Source: an uncultured Granulosicoccaceae bacterium
GTDB taxonomy: Bacteria; Pseudomonadota; Gammaproteobacteria; Granulosicoccales; Granulosicoccaceae
Length of the DNA stretch: 40,253 nucleotides
Direction of reading: 5' to 3'
Assembly: GCA_937922945.1 (NCBI GenBank)
Contig: CAKZUP010000120.1
Span: forward strand, 1-40,253
The notes below the pieces were generated by a model. The model saw only the letters and a list, made by a program, of their open reading frames with translations, ran no database searches and was not told the origin of the DNA. The position numbers were made by a program, and so were the translations under genes. Positions 1-10,054 of this stretch are shown here, piece by piece (position 1 is the first letter of the stretch; every line of letters starts with the position of its first letter).

Positions 1-1
1 C

Positions 2-61
2 GTTGTTGGTACTGCAATTGCCGACGAAATGAACAAAGTAAGAATGAGTTCTGTTGAGTAA
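2..61 (+). CDS. 3' end of an unidentified CDS entering from the left edge
   Basis: From base 2 a frame runs for 19 codons to a TAA at 59-61, ending in the residues MSSVE. The fragment is too short to assign a family. It is supported only by the open frame reaching the edge and by a hairpin plus T-rich tract at 139-196 that is placed as its terminator. The neighbouring minus-strand gene ends at 195, so the two would be convergent. It could be a chance open frame. Confidence 0.35.
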   Translation, partial: VVGTAIADEMNKVRMSSVE

Positions 62-138
62 CCGCGCTCCGTAAAGCATTAGTTTATTTATTTGCTAAAA
101 ACGTTTAGCTATACGTTCTGCCAATCGGATGATTGCAA

Positions 139-196
139 CCAATCACGCACTCGGAACGCAACCGTGGTGTGTGATTGGCCTTGAGGTTGTTTTTTT
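139..196 (+). terminator. Hairpin with T-rich tail, probable terminator
   Basis: A 12-base arm at 139-150 (CCAATCACGCAC) pairs with 167-178 (GTGTGTGATTGG). The loop can form a short inner CGG/CCG stem. The T tract at 189-196 lies about ten bases after the stem on the + strand, so it fits the left-edge gene best. The same stem lies just after the stop of the minus-strand gene ending at 195 and could also stop transcription in that direction, although no T-run follows it on that side. Confidence 0.45.
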
Positions 197-1799
197 AGCG
201 TCGACGTTTTATTCGTCTCAGAAAGTATAAAGGCACTAAAAACAAAAACCCAATAGGCCCCTCAGATCCCAGAAAACCGGATTTCTTTTCATCGGTTGTA
301 CCATCCGCATTGGTCACACGCCAATTAAACCGTTGTTCTGTGCTGGCTATATCATCGCTTGCAGTAATACTCACGGCATAGTTGCCGAGCTTGTCTACGT
401 TGCCATAAAGCCTGCCGTCATCCGTTATTTTTAATCCATCGGGTAAGTCACTGGCGCTGAATTGCAACGCGTCTCCATCAGCATCCATGGCGCTTAGCTG
501 CCAATCGATGCGCAAACCCAGATTCGAATTCTGATTGGCAATAGGATCAATTTCGGGTGGTGTGTTACCCGCAACGTTCACACCGGGTGTGCTGTTATGT
601 ATGTTCACCGGCTCAATGGCGAATCCATCCCAGTGCGTGTGCATATGGCGTTGATCTTCGTTGCGCGGTACGTGGTGGAAACTGACGCGGTGCCAAACAA
701 CAATGTCGGCATCCTCAAGAGATTCTCCATTCGTGTACTGGGCAACATGATTCAAACAGTCGGGGTTGAAGCGCGCATTCTGACTGGCGAAGCGTTCGCA
801 TTCGTTTGCCACAGTGACAAAAAAATCAAACTCTGTGTAAGGCTCTTTTTCTGATCGTTCAAGGCGATGACCATAGCGAATGGGTTCTATTCGATAACCC
901 GCATCGTTCTCAGTGGGTGTGTCGCCGGCAAGATTTTCCCAGATTTCCCATGCCACAGGTATATCAGAATCGATTACGCGAGCTTGTTCGGTAACGAATC
1001 GTTCACGCTGTGTTACGCGTTTTCCATCTTCGGCTAACACGGTTTTAGATTCAGTTACCGCATCGTCAACGGCATTGGCCCCTAAATCGAAATCCAGTCG
1101 CCAGTAGTAATTATGCGTATGCGACAACCATAATGTGTCGTTATCGCCATGCAACAAACGTCCGAACGGTAATTCTGTGTTATCCGAATTACGTTGCAGT
1201 GCACCGGTTGCGCCTATTTGCGGTTCTATTGCACCATCGGAAAAAAACTTCCATGTCACAATATAAGCATAAGCACCAACCTGTGAGACGGAAAACAGCG
1301 ATAAGCTCTCTGCGCTTACCGCACGCGAGGCTGTTCGGTATTCATCCTGACCTTTTGATCGCCAGCGGCAAATGCTTGGCCGGGTTTGCACCAGCATGAG
1401 TTCACCGTAAGGGCAGTCGCTGTCGGTTAAGCTCACCAGATACCCACCACCCAAACCATATTGCGTTATATCGTTATAAGTGACATCGCTATCGTCATAG
1501 GCCACATGCAGTTGGCTCAGGCGAGCAGTGCTGAGTATACGGATGGCTTCACCATTGGGTGGTGTGTAAAACACATCGCTCAGCACCAGGTTTTCGCGTA
1601 TGCGCGATTCCCAACACATTTCCCATTTGGCTCCATTGGAGAAGGTTTCTGTTATTAGTGCCTCGCCGCTGCACTGTGGTGCTCGCGTAGTGTCTGGTGC
1701 TGCCTGTGCATGTGCGTTACCCCAACCACCGAACAAAAACAGTAGGAACAGTAAGGCACACACTGATTGCAGCTTGTACGTCATGGGTTCACCACTCAT
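195..1799 (-). CDS. Exported copper amine oxidase-like protein with Ig-like domain and C-terminal membrane anchor
   Basis: This 534-aa protein has a signal peptide (about 1-31). Residues 60-400 resemble the catalytic domain of copper amine oxidases, which oxidise primary amines using Cu(II) and a tyrosine-derived topaquinone. Recognisable landmarks are DITQYGLG with Asp110 at the catalytic-base position, Tyr177 at the topaquinone position, the SHTH copper motif (His227, His229) followed by YYWRLDFDLG, and HHVPRNED with His376 as third copper ligand. The Tyr177-to-His227 spacing matches the family. The usual Asn-Tyr-Asp/Glu is here Ala-Tyr-Ala, and the N2/N3 domains are absent. Residues 411-496 look like a putative Ig domain. 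The tail has a hydrophobic segment (515-527) and a basic end (RRIKRRR), like a C-terminal sorting or anchor signal. The start overlaps the upstream paralogue's stop in an ATGA. Family is fairly sure; enzymatic activity is unproven. Confidence 0.8.
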   Translation of the reverse strand: MSGEPMTYKLQSVCALLFLLFLFGGWGNAHAQAAPDTTRAPQCSGEALITETFSNGAKWEMCWESRIRENLVLSDVFYTPPNGEAIRILSTARLSQLHVAYDDSDVTYNDITQYGLGGGYLVSLTDSDCPYGELMLVQTRPSICRWRSKGQDEYRTASRAVSAESLSLFSVSQVGAYAYIVTWKFFSDGAIEPQIGATGALQRNSDNTELPFGRLLHGDNDTLWLSHTHNYYWRLDFDLGANAVDDAVTESKTVLAEDGKRVTQRERFVTEQARVIDSDIPVAWEIWENLAGDTPTENDAGYRIEPIRYGHRLERSEKEPYTEFDFFVTVANECERFASQNARFNPDCLNHVAQYTNGESLEDADIVVWHRVSFHHVPRNEDQRHMHTHWDGFAIEPVNIHNSTPGVNVAGNTPPEIDPIANQNSNLGLRIDWQLSAMDADGDALQFSASDLPDGLKITDDGRLYGNVDKLGNYAVSITASDDIASTEQRFNWRVTNADGTTDEKKSGFLGSEGPIGFLFLVPLYFLRRIKRRR

Positions 1800-3019
1800 T
1801 GGTTAACCTCGAAGGGCGATGTGGGTGTCCAGTCAAACGGTATGATTTCAAATTCGACAGGCATGGAGGAAATGATTGGGTAGTCTTCTGCTCGGGGCCG
1901 ATACACGCGCGACATGCTGTACCACAATACCGGGTGTTGCCCCGTCATGGATTCACCGCTTATGAAATCGTCGAGTGAGCCAATGCAATCTGCATTGGAG
2001 TCGATGGTTGTATCGCCGTTAGCCACTGCCTTGTTAATACGACTATGACGTTCGCAGGCTTTATAGGCGGTTAACGCAATATCGAATTGTGCCCAATTAT
2101 TTTGCCAGTCTGTGTAACCGTATCCACTGTTTTGCGGGTCGAGATAATAGCCGCTACCGTTGACATCTTTTACACGCCAACCACGAAACGAATCTCTGTC
2201 TTTGTCCCGAAGCGATTCTGTCACCAACTCGCTCACTTGCATTGGGCGCCTTGATCCCAAAGTGGGTTCAAGGATGAAATTGAACTCCTCTACGGTGTCG
2301 TTTGCTTCGTTGTCGTTCAGTGCAAAGGCCATACGCCATGTGTAGAGGACGGTGGCTCTTGTTCCAATGAGTGCAGTCTGCTCTACAGGGTCTCGAAGTT
2401 GGTTGCCAAAGCGTGTATCTGTTGTCACAGATGGATTTTTGCCAGATAGTAGAACCGATGGTGCAATACGACCATCTTCGCTCAAGGATACTTGTATCTG
2501 GAAAGTAAACCCCTTGTACTGCGATACCGTAAAGAGTCTGTACTGGCTGCCTTGCAAACCGGGTCTTAGGTTGTACTTGGCCATTAATCCAGTATTACGA
2601 ACATAGCTACAGAGCAGGGCTGGTTGATCCTCGATAAGGGTTAGTTGTGAGTTCTGATTGCCCAGCGTATGCAATTCGCCATCGCAGGTTTTGTCGGTTA
2701 GCGTTTTTAACGCATCATTACCTAGTTGCGCGTTGCCAATGAGTACATCGGCTTGCACAGCATCGTGGAAGTGTAAAAGTACCTGGCCCAGATGTAAGTG
2801 CTTGAGCACTTGCCGGCTTGTGTCGCCGGGCGCTTGATAATGAATGTTCTGCAGTTCAAGTGCATGGTCTTTATCGAGCACAACGCAAAATTGCCAGCTG
2901 GCGCCGGAAGCAAAATGATGTTCAAACGGTTCGCCCACCGAACAGTCGTTAGCATGCCCAACACTGGCCATGAGCCAGGCACTGAGGAAAACCAATAGTC
3001 GTATCGATTTGCGTATCAT
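1796..3019 (-). CDS. Exported copper amine oxidase-like paralogue that has lost catalytic residues
   Basis: This 407-aa protein has a signal peptide (about 1-23, ending GHA). It aligns along its length with the downstream 534-aa protein: shared cysteines at 26/45, 112/137 and 322/345, the TWRMAFAL segment (cf. YWRLDFDL), and the C-terminal VLWYSMSRVYRPRAEDYP (cf. the family's HHVPRxED). All active-site positions differ. The topaquinone tyrosine is Phe171, the copper HxH is Ala222/Val224, the third copper ligand is Tyr373, and the catalytic-base region is not conserved. By family knowledge it cannot bind copper or form topaquinone, so I read it as a pseudoenzyme or binding partner. It lacks the Ig domain and tail of its neighbour. 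The 4-base ATGA overlap with the next gene suggests translational coupling. The alternative is an unrelated fold with chance similarity, which the cysteine pattern makes unlikely. Confidence 0.75.
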   Translation of the reverse strand: MIRKSIRLLVFLSAWLMASVGHANDCSVGEPFEHHFASGASWQFCVVLDKDHALELQNIHYQAPGDTSRQVLKHLHLGQVLLHFHDAVQADVLIGNAQLGNDALKTLTDKTCDGELHTLGNQNSQLTLIEDQPALLCSYVRNTGLMAKYNLRPGLQGSQYRLFTVSQYKGFTFQIQVSLSEDGRIAPSVLLSGKNPSVTTDTRFGNQLRDPVEQTALIGTRATVLYTWRMAFALNDNEANDTVEEFNFILEPTLGSRRPMQVSELVTESLRDKDRDSFRGWRVKDVNGSGYYLDPQNSGYGYTDWQNNWAQFDIALTAYKACERHSRINKAVANGDTTIDSNADCIGSLDDFISGESMTGQHPVLWYSMSRVYRPRAEDYPIISSMPVEFEIIPFDWTPTSPFEVNQ

Positions 3020-3095
3020 ATCGACGGGTTTAACGGGCGGTTTGTGCAGGCATGGGAGTGTGCTGATTTGGGTGTGTTGTCGGTTACGCGCGTGG

Positions 3096-3776
3096 CTAAA
3101 AACTTTGCTGCAGCGTGGTTACACTGAGATTCTGTAAATTCACCAAAGGTTCCACAGCAAAAACTGTGCGTGTCTGGTCGAACAAGGATATCAGCGCGCA
3201 GCGCTGCACAGCGCAGGTACTGGCGTTATTATCCGGCTCATAGATACTGGCTTTGACCTCAATATTGCTCAAATCGTTCAAATCAGACAGGCCTCGCGTG
3301 CGCTGAATTTGATTAACTCGTTGCATAATGTCGGTATTTTGTTCAACGAGGGTTCTGGCCAGCGCAATTTCTGCTTGATTCAGTGGCAAGTGCACCGTGT
3401 CGATTAATTGAACTTTCTGAACAGCTCCCTGCTGCAAATCGACCAATACCAGTCTGGATTGCTGAGAATCATAGTTAAACTGATACACTCTGGCCCTGCG
3501 ACGCTGATCGCCTTTTTTGCGTTCATCGAGCTCAATGGAGAGCGTTTGCACGCCGAGCTTATGCGCAGGCTCGCTCTGAGCGTTTCGCAGCAGTTGCCAA
3601 GGCTGCAGGTTCGCCATTTCACCGACAGCTAGTCGCTCCTGTGGATCGAGGGCTGAGTGATACACCGTGCTGGAAAGCGCGGAGGCGCTGTACACGGCTG
3701 TGGTGAACAGTAGCCAAATAAACGTGGCATGGAGCGACGTTGTTAGGCCAGGTCGCCTAAGGGTGTCTGAATGCAT
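3096..3776 (-). CDS. Exported protein of unknown function, first gene of the amine oxidase-like cluster
   Basis: This 226-aa protein has a basic N-terminus and a hydrophobic segment typical of a signal peptide (about 13-34, ending SASA). The mature part is mixed alpha/beta with a basic KKGDQRRRARVY stretch, then a VLVDLQQG strand and LPLNQAEIALARTLVEQN. The last two segments are loosely reminiscent of the small N2/N3 domains that precede the catalytic domain in complete copper amine oxidases, domains the two downstream genes lack. That link is inference from pattern only. Two cysteines (CAVQRC) lie near the C-terminus. The gap to the next gene is 76 bp on the same strand, so co-transcription is likely. 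The divergent gene at 3870 shares the upstream region. Confidence 0.65.
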   Translation of the reverse strand: MHSDTLRRPGLTTSLHATFIWLLFTTAVYSASALSSTVYHSALDPQERLAVGEMANLQPWQLLRNAQSEPAHKLGVQTLSIELDERKKGDQRRRARVYQFNYDSQQSRLVLVDLQQGAVQKVQLIDTVHLPLNQAEIALARTLVEQNTDIMQRVNQIQRTRGLSDLNDLSNIEVKASIYEPDNNASTCAVQRCALISLFDQTRTVFAVEPLVNLQNLSVTTLQQSF

Positions 3777-3869
3777 TATGCAGCCTGTAAATCGGTTGTT
3801 ATCAACACTATAGAGTGCTTGGGTCGGTTTTGCCCGTTACACAAGTCGCAACTTTCAGGGCCGTAGGGT

Positions 3870-4538
3870 ATGTCCGAGCAGTTCATCACGTATTTTGGCT
3901 ATGGCTCATTGGTAAATCGCGAGACGCGGCCGCCCACGGAGCGCTCGTTCCCAGCCCGACTGTACGGTTGGCGGCGGGTTTGGGGCCATCGTGTTCAGGG
4001 CAGCGTGGATGCGAGTACGGGTGCCCGCCGATCCTGTTGCTCTTTGAGCATAGAGAGAGTCAATACCGAGCCGGTTAGTATGAAGACAGCGGATGTTCAA
4101 AACGGTTCCAAAGCTAAACCGGACTCTGCCTATATCGATGGCGTTATCGTTCAGTTGCCAATTGAGGATTTGCCTGTTCTGGATCAGCGAGAGCACGGTT
4201 ACGATCGAATAAAAATTAATTCAAACGCGTTCGATTTACCCGAGGGCTATTCAGCTGAACACATCCATGTTTATGTTTCCGATGCAAATCATGCTGGCCG
4301 CGCCAATGATCAATTCCCCATTCTGCAGAGCTACATCGATTGCGTTGCTGCTGGATATTGTGCTGTTTTTGATCAACAGGGAATGCAACACTTTGTAGAT
4401 TCAACGTCTGGTTGGAATGGCGTGATAGAAAACGAACGCGATGCGCCTAGATATCCACGCGCCGTGTCGCTGCCGGGCAGTCAATTGACTCAGATTGATG
4501 CGCTTGTGAACAAACGTCGCTTGCGACTTGACGACTAA
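3870..4538 (+). CDS. Gamma-glutamylcyclotransferase-like family protein
   Basis: This 222-aa cytoplasmic protein starts with FGYGSLVNRET, the glycine-rich YGSL substrate-binding loop (11-14) of the gamma-glutamylcyclotransferase/ChaC-like fold. Residues LDQREHGYDR supply the conserved acidic residue (Glu108) that acts as the general acid/base in this family. Members release 5-oxoproline from gamma-glutamyl compounds such as glutathione fragments. The substrate here is not evident. There is no signal peptide. The DUF3581 gene starts about 39 bp downstream on the same strand, so the two may be co-transcribed. The family call is good; the exact reaction is inferred. Confidence 0.75.
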   Translation: MSEQFITYFGYGSLVNRETRPPTERSFPARLYGWRRVWGHRVQGSVDASTGARRSCCSLSIERVNTEPVSMKTADVQNGSKAKPDSAYIDGVIVQLPIEDLPVLDQREHGYDRIKINSNAFDLPEGYSAEHIHVYVSDANHAGRANDQFPILQSYIDCVAAGYCAVFDQQGMQHFVDSTSGWNGVIENERDAPRYPRAVSLPGSQLTQIDALVNKRRLRLDD

Positions 4539-4576
4539 ATTTGCGATCATCAACCGGAATTAATCAGGAGATCACT

Positions 4577-5305
4577 ATGCCGCTGGACCTATCCAGATAC
4601 GTAACGCACGGAGAGCAAGGTATGCAGTTCAGCCAAGCGCAGGCGAATCATTTTGCCAAGGCGGTTGCTGGTGATTTTAATCCGATACACGATATCGGCG
4701 CGAAGCGGTTTTGTGTGCCTGGTGATTTACTGTTTGCCGCATTGCTGACGCGTTATGGCGTGTTCAAGCAAATGCACGTTGACTTCGTTGCGTTGGTGAA
4801 CGCCGATGTCATTGTGCAGCTGCCCAATTCGCTGAAGGAGTCGAACACCATTCACGATATTACCGATAGACACCTCCTGAGCCTGAAAGTAGACGGGCAA
4901 TCTACATTAGAACCTGGGTTCGTTGGCAGTCTGATCGAACAGTACGTGAAGTTTTCAGGCAAAACGTTTCCCGATATTCTGGTTGAGCTAATGCGGGAAA
5001 AAAACGTCATGATAAATCCAGCGCGACCATTGGTCATTTATAAAGACATGTCGCTAACGCTGGAACGCGTGCACGGTGAAAACCTCACATTGGCGCTTGA
5101 TCAGGCCACGATGGAGGTTGATGGAAAGAAGGGCAAGACGACACTTAAATTTGTTATTCGCGATGGCGACGAGATAATAGGGCGAGGCGGAAAAAATATG
5201 GTGCTTAGTGGCCTGCGAGAATACGACGAGCCTGCTATGCAAAACATCGTTGATCAATACAACGAATGGCGAGATGCGTACCAGCCAGATGAGCAAAGCG
5301 CGTAG
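4577..5305 (+). CDS. DUF3581 family protein
   Basis: This 242-aa protein carries the signature of DUF3581, a family seen mainly in gammaproteobacteria: FSQAQANHFAKAVAGDFNPIHD followed by AKRFCVPGDLLFAALL near the N-terminus. The FNPIHD segment resembles the hot-dog/MaoC-type hydratase motif, so a thioester-binding fold is plausible, but no reaction is established that I can name. I chose the ATG at 4577 because AGGAG lies at a proper distance just before it. An in-frame TTG at 4541 would add 12 residues without conserved character. There is no signal peptide or membrane segment. It sits between the cyclotransferase-like gene and recQ. Confidence 0.85.
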   Translation: MPLDLSRYVTHGEQGMQFSQAQANHFAKAVAGDFNPIHDIGAKRFCVPGDLLFAALLTRYGVFKQMHVDFVALVNADVIVQLPNSLKESNTIHDITDRHLLSLKVDGQSTLEPGFVGSLIEQYVKFSGKTFPDILVELMREKNVMINPARPLVIYKDMSLTLERVHGENLTLALDQATMEVDGKKGKTTLKFVIRDGDEIIGRGGKNMVLSGLREYDEPAMQNIVDQYNEWRDAYQPDEQSA

Positions 5306-5375
5306 TAGTGCGTAACACAAGCCAGATGCACAGGGTTGTGCACCTGATAAACCGATACCACAATGAGGTGAGTCA

Positions 5376-7262
5376 ATGAAACACAAGGATGCGTTGGATA
5401 TACTGCAAACCATTTACGGATACGACCGTTTCCGTCCTCAACAGGCCCGTATTATCGATTCCGTTATCGACGGAAACGATGTGCTGGTGCTCATGCCAAC
5501 CGGCGGTGGTAAGTCGCTTTGTTATCAAGTTCCATCTCTTGTAAGAGAAGGCACGGGCATTGTTGTTTCCCCGCTTATAGCGCTGATGCAGGATCAGGTT
5601 GATGCGTTAAATGCGTTGAATTTGAATGCTGCGTTTATTAACTCGTCAATGAGCGCACAACAGATTGCCCAAACCGAACAAGCATTAATCGACGGTGATC
5701 TTGATCTACTCTATGTGGCCCCGGAACGCTTACTCATGGATTCCATGCTGGCCCTGCTTGATCAATGCAAGTTAGCCTTGTTTGCCATAGATGAGGCGCA
5801 TTGTGTGTCGCAATGGGGGCACGACTTTCGGCGTGAATACATGGGTTTGCACGTTTTGCATACACGTTTTCCGACTGTTCCTCGCATTGCGTTAACGGCA
5901 ACGGCCGATCAACGCACGCGCGATGAAATCGTCAGTAACCTAAAGCTTGAAGATGCTGCACGGTATATCAGTAGCTTTGATCGCCCGAATATACGCTATG
6001 CGATACATGAGGCTGGTAATGCAAAAGACGCCATGCTGCAGTTTCTCGATGACAATCATCCGGGCGACGCTGGTATTGTCTATTGTTTGTCGCGTAAGAA
6101 AGTTGAAGATATCGCACAATGGTTGGTTAAGCAGGGAAGAAAAGCGGTTCCGTATCATGCGGGCCTGAGTGCTGAGATGCGTCAGGAACACCAAAGCAGG
6201 TTTCTGCGGGAAGACGGCGTTATTGTGGTTGCAACCATCGCCTTTGGCATGGGTATCGATAAGCCCGATGTCAGATTTGTTGCCCATCTGAATTTACCTA
6301 AAAGTATCGAAGCGTATTATCAGGAGACGGGCAGAGCAGGACGAGATGGCCTACCAGCCAATGCCTGGATGTCCTATGGTTTGCAGGATGTGATTAATTT
6401 GCGTTCCATGATGCAGGAGTCGGACGCCGATGAAGAGCACAAACGCGTAGAGCACCATAAGTTGGAGGCCATGCTGGGTCTGGCTGAGCTGAGCACCTGT
6501 CGGCGACAATCGCTACTGGAGTATTTCGATGATGAGTTACCCAAACCGTGCGGTAATTGTGACAACTGCTTAAATCCCCCAAGTACTTGGGATGCAACGG
6601 AAGCTGCGCAAAAAGCGTTATCTTGTGTTTATCGAACAGGACAACGCTTTGGTGTCAATTATTTAATCGATGTACTCGTTGGCAAAGAGGCCGAACGAAT
6701 AAAAAGCTTTGGTCATGATAAACAAAGCACGTTTGGCATCGGTGCAGATCGAAGCGCCACAGAATGGCGAGCGCTTTATCGTCAACTTATAGCCAAAGGC
6801 CTGCTCAGTGTCGATATGGGTGGTCATGGATCCCTTACGCTTACAGAGCTTGCACGGCCCATCTTGCGAGGTGAGCGAGATTTACAGTTGCGCAAAATCA
6901 GCAATGCTACTGGTGGCGCCAAAAAGAAAAAACGTGCACAAGCAGAGCACATTGCACAGGCAGATCGTCCGTTATGGGAAAAACTGCGGGCACTGCGCGC
7001 CTCATTAAGCGATGGCAAACCGGCTTATCTGGTATTTAACGACAGCACACTGGTTGATATGCTGGAGCAAAGGCCGACCACGCACGAACAAATGGCTTCG
7101 GTTTCGGGTGTTGGAAAACACAAGCTGGAAAAATACGGCGATGCATTTATAGATCTCATTCGCGAGTTCGATATGTTTGCCGACTGTGATGCGTCAGATG
7201 AAGTACCGGACGATGCAAGTGCAGACACTCGCGATAATCAATTGGCCGATACCACTCGCTAA
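5376..7262 (+). CDS. recQ: ATP-dependent DNA helicase RecQ
   Basis: This 628-aa 3'-5' helicase acts in recombination and replication-fork repair. The SF2 core shows Walker A PTGGGKS (41-47), DEAH (139-142) followed by the RecQ-specific [10 protein letters not shown] loop, TATAD (motif III) near 174, and [10 protein letters not shown] (motif VI, about 316-325). The zinc-binding cysteines of the RQC region are Cys375, 392, 395 and 398. A winged-helix segment follows, a lysine-rich linker (KKKKR, 516-520), and an HRDC domain at about 530-600. It is slightly longer than the E. coli enzyme, with an acidic tail. GAGGTGA precedes the ATG at 5376. It is complete and appears intact. Confidence 0.97.
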   Translation: MKHKDALDILQTIYGYDRFRPQQARIIDSVIDGNDVLVLMPTGGGKSLCYQVPSLVREGTGIVVSPLIALMQDQVDALNALNLNAAFINSSMSAQQIAQTEQALIDGDLDLLYVAPERLLMDSMLALLDQCKLALFAIDEAHCVSQWGHDFRREYMGLHVLHTRFPTVPRIALTATADQRTRDEIVSNLKLEDAARYISSFDRPNIRYAIHEAGNAKDAMLQFLDDNHPGDAGIVYCLSRKKVEDIAQWLVKQGRKAVPYHAGLSAEMRQEHQSRFLREDGVIVVATIAFGMGIDKPDVRFVAHLNLPKSIEAYYQETGRAGRDGLPANAWMSYGLQDVINLRSMMQESDADEEHKRVEHHKLEAMLGLAELSTCRRQSLLEYFDDELPKPCGNCDNCLNPPSTWDATEAAQKALSCVYRTGQRFGVNYLIDVLVGKEAERIKSFGHDKQSTFGIGADRSATEWRALYRQLIAKGLLSVDMGGHGSLTLTELARPILRGERDLQLRKISNATGGAKKKKRAQAEHIAQADRPLWEKLRALRASLSDGKPAYLVFNDSTLVDMLEQRPTTHEQMASVSGVGKHKLEKYGDAFIDLIREFDMFADCDASDEVPDDASADTRDNQLADTTR

Positions 7263-7328
7263 TAGATTTATTGAACTCAATATAGCTGTAGGGCAGTTGG
7301 AAACATGTTTGCCAACATAGTCTGAAAT

Positions 7329-7619
7329 CTAGTGCAGTACAGTGTTTGCGTCTGGCTTGAGGTAACGCACTTCACGATCAAGCAAACGGCCTCCGGGCGA
7401 ATAACGCTCCCAGCCTAATTGAGTACGAAAAGGAGGTTGCTGCGCCTGGTTACTCCAACTACGGTAACGCGCAACAATACGCTGTTGCTGGTCTTTTTCA
7501 ACGTACCAGCAGGTTTCGTGAAGGGTTTGATTGCGTTCGTGCTGCTCTCTGTTCTGTTGTTTCAACGAGTGCTTCGGGTCGATATCGAAACGAACAATTA
7601 TGTCTTCCAGTGATTGCAT
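7329..7619 (-). CDS. Small hypothetical protein
   Basis: This 96-aa charged protein is rich in Arg, Gln and Glu. The second half contains CWYVEKDQQQRIVARYRSW and GWERYSPGGRLLDREVRY, which read as alternating beta strands, while the N-terminus is helical. There is no signal peptide or membrane segment. I do not recognise a family. Its composition looks coding and the opposite-strand frame is not convincing. It is convergent with recQ and follows the acyltransferase gene by about 100 bp. No clear ribosome binding site precedes the ATG. Confidence 0.6.
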   Translation of the reverse strand: MQSLEDIIVRFDIDPKHSLKQQNREQHERNQTLHETCWYVEKDQQQRIVARYRSWSNQAQQPPFRTQLGWERYSPGGRLLDREVRYLKPDANTVLH

Positions 7620-7723
7620 GTGAGTCAGTGATCAACCAGTATCGGGCTTTCTACACTAACCGATTAGCCGAGTCGGAACGTTGTCTTGTGCCACAGCTTT
7701 GAACAGCAGTGAAGCCGACCGAC

Positions 7724-8755
7724 TCACGCTTCACGCTGCTTTGGTGCTCGTGAAGGTGAAAGTCGTTCTTCACGCAGTAGCCAATTATCAATATACAAGT
7801 GCACAGGGATACTGACAATCAGGCAGAGTACCATTGAGACGCCAACAAAAATATACGCAGCCATTGGCCCGTCGCCCAGTAGCGGCGGCAACACTTGTCG
7901 CAATAGTCCGAGAACAAATATATGGCTTAGGTAAAGTGCATAGGATGCGTCGCCAAGCAGCAGGCCGAAGTCACTTTTGGGCATTTGAATATACAGCGTA
8001 CCCGCTACCACCATCGTTGCAGGAATACCATAGCTGATAATGCCGGGCATGTTCAGTGAGGCAAGCAGTTGGCCTTGGGAGTGAAGAATGAGTAACGCAA
8101 AGCCACTGATAAACAGCACAACGCCAGCCCTGGACGATAACCTGAATCCGGATAACCATGCTTTAGCCAGCAACATACCGAATATGAATTCGAATACAAC
8201 ACCGTCGGTAAAGAACTTGGAGAATGGTCCCGATCCGTCTATGGCATGAGCCAATAAAAATACGCCTAAGATCGCGGCGCTGATAAACCAAAGCCGGTAA
8301 CGTTGCGCCAGAAACAAAGAAGCTGCGAACAGTGCGTAGAAATACATCTCGTAGTTCAGAGACCAGCCAGGCGCCACTATGGGCCACACTTCGCCCGGGT
8401 GTGCGTCACTGAAATGCGGAATAAAGAACAGGCTTTGAACCAGCGCTTGAACGCGTAACTCGGCGTTGGCAAACAACGAAGGCCGAATAAGAAATATCAC
8501 TGCCATAAGCAGCGTGAAAAACCAGTAAAGCGGTGCTACTCGTCGAGCGCGATTAACAATGAATGCTTTCGGTTTGTGATTCGGCTTGGAGATATACAGC
8601 ATGATAAAGCCGGATATGACAAAAAATATGTCGACACCAAAGCTGCCAAACTCCATGACGTGGGCTTTGTACTCGGGCACCTGAATGCATGCGTGGCTGT
8701 AGACAACCACTAACGCCGCTATGGCGCGAAGGTATTGCAGTGCATGCAGTTTCAT
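7724..8755 (-). CDS. Acyltransferase family 3 (OafA/YrhL-like) integral membrane protein
   Basis: This 343-aa polytopic protein has about ten hydrophobic segments. The N-terminus LQYLRAIAALVVVYSHA contains the conserved His of membrane acyltransferase-3 enzymes, and RARRVAPLYWFF contains the conserved arginine motif after the second segment. These proteins move acyl (often acetyl) groups to surface glycans such as O-antigen, exopolysaccharide or peptidoglycan. No SGNH domain is fused here. There are no glycan genes beside it, so the acceptor is unknown. It is complete, with a basic C-terminal tail. It stands alone between a small hypothetical gene and the interrupted dioxygenase gene. Confidence 0.9.
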   Translation of the reverse strand: MKLHALQYLRAIAALVVVYSHACIQVPEYKAHVMEFGSFGVDIFFVISGFIMLYISKPNHKPKAFIVNRARRVAPLYWFFTLLMAVIFLIRPSLFANAELRVQALVQSLFFIPHFSDAHPGEVWPIVAPGWSLNYEMYFYALFAASLFLAQRYRLWFISAAILGVFLLAHAIDGSGPFSKFFTDGVVFEFIFGMLLAKAWLSGFRLSSRAGVVLFISGFALLILHSQGQLLASLNMPGIISYGIPATMVVAGTLYIQMPKSDFGLLLGDASYALYLSHIFVLGLLRQVLPPLLGDGPMAAYIFVGVSMVLCLIVSIPVHLYIDNWLLREERLSPSRAPKQREA

Positions 8756-8881
8756 TCGCTTTATTTTTAGCCATTATTGTCTGCTTTAACATCAAAGCAC
8801 ACGCATTTTATAGCACTTGTTTGAGACTTAGACCGTTCTTAATGAGATGGTCATACTGAATTTACGTCAATTGTCATTTGA

Positions 8882-9991
<1,110 letters not shown>

Positions 9992-10054
9992 TTGTACGCT
10001 CTCGTTTTGGTGCAGCCAGTGCTTAACGATGTTACGCGCGCAGCAGTGCAACCT

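Noticed and set aside
7296..7316. Hairpin between recQ and the small hypothetical gene as a terminator
   Set aside because: The stem is about eight pairs with a bulged base and has no T tract on either strand.
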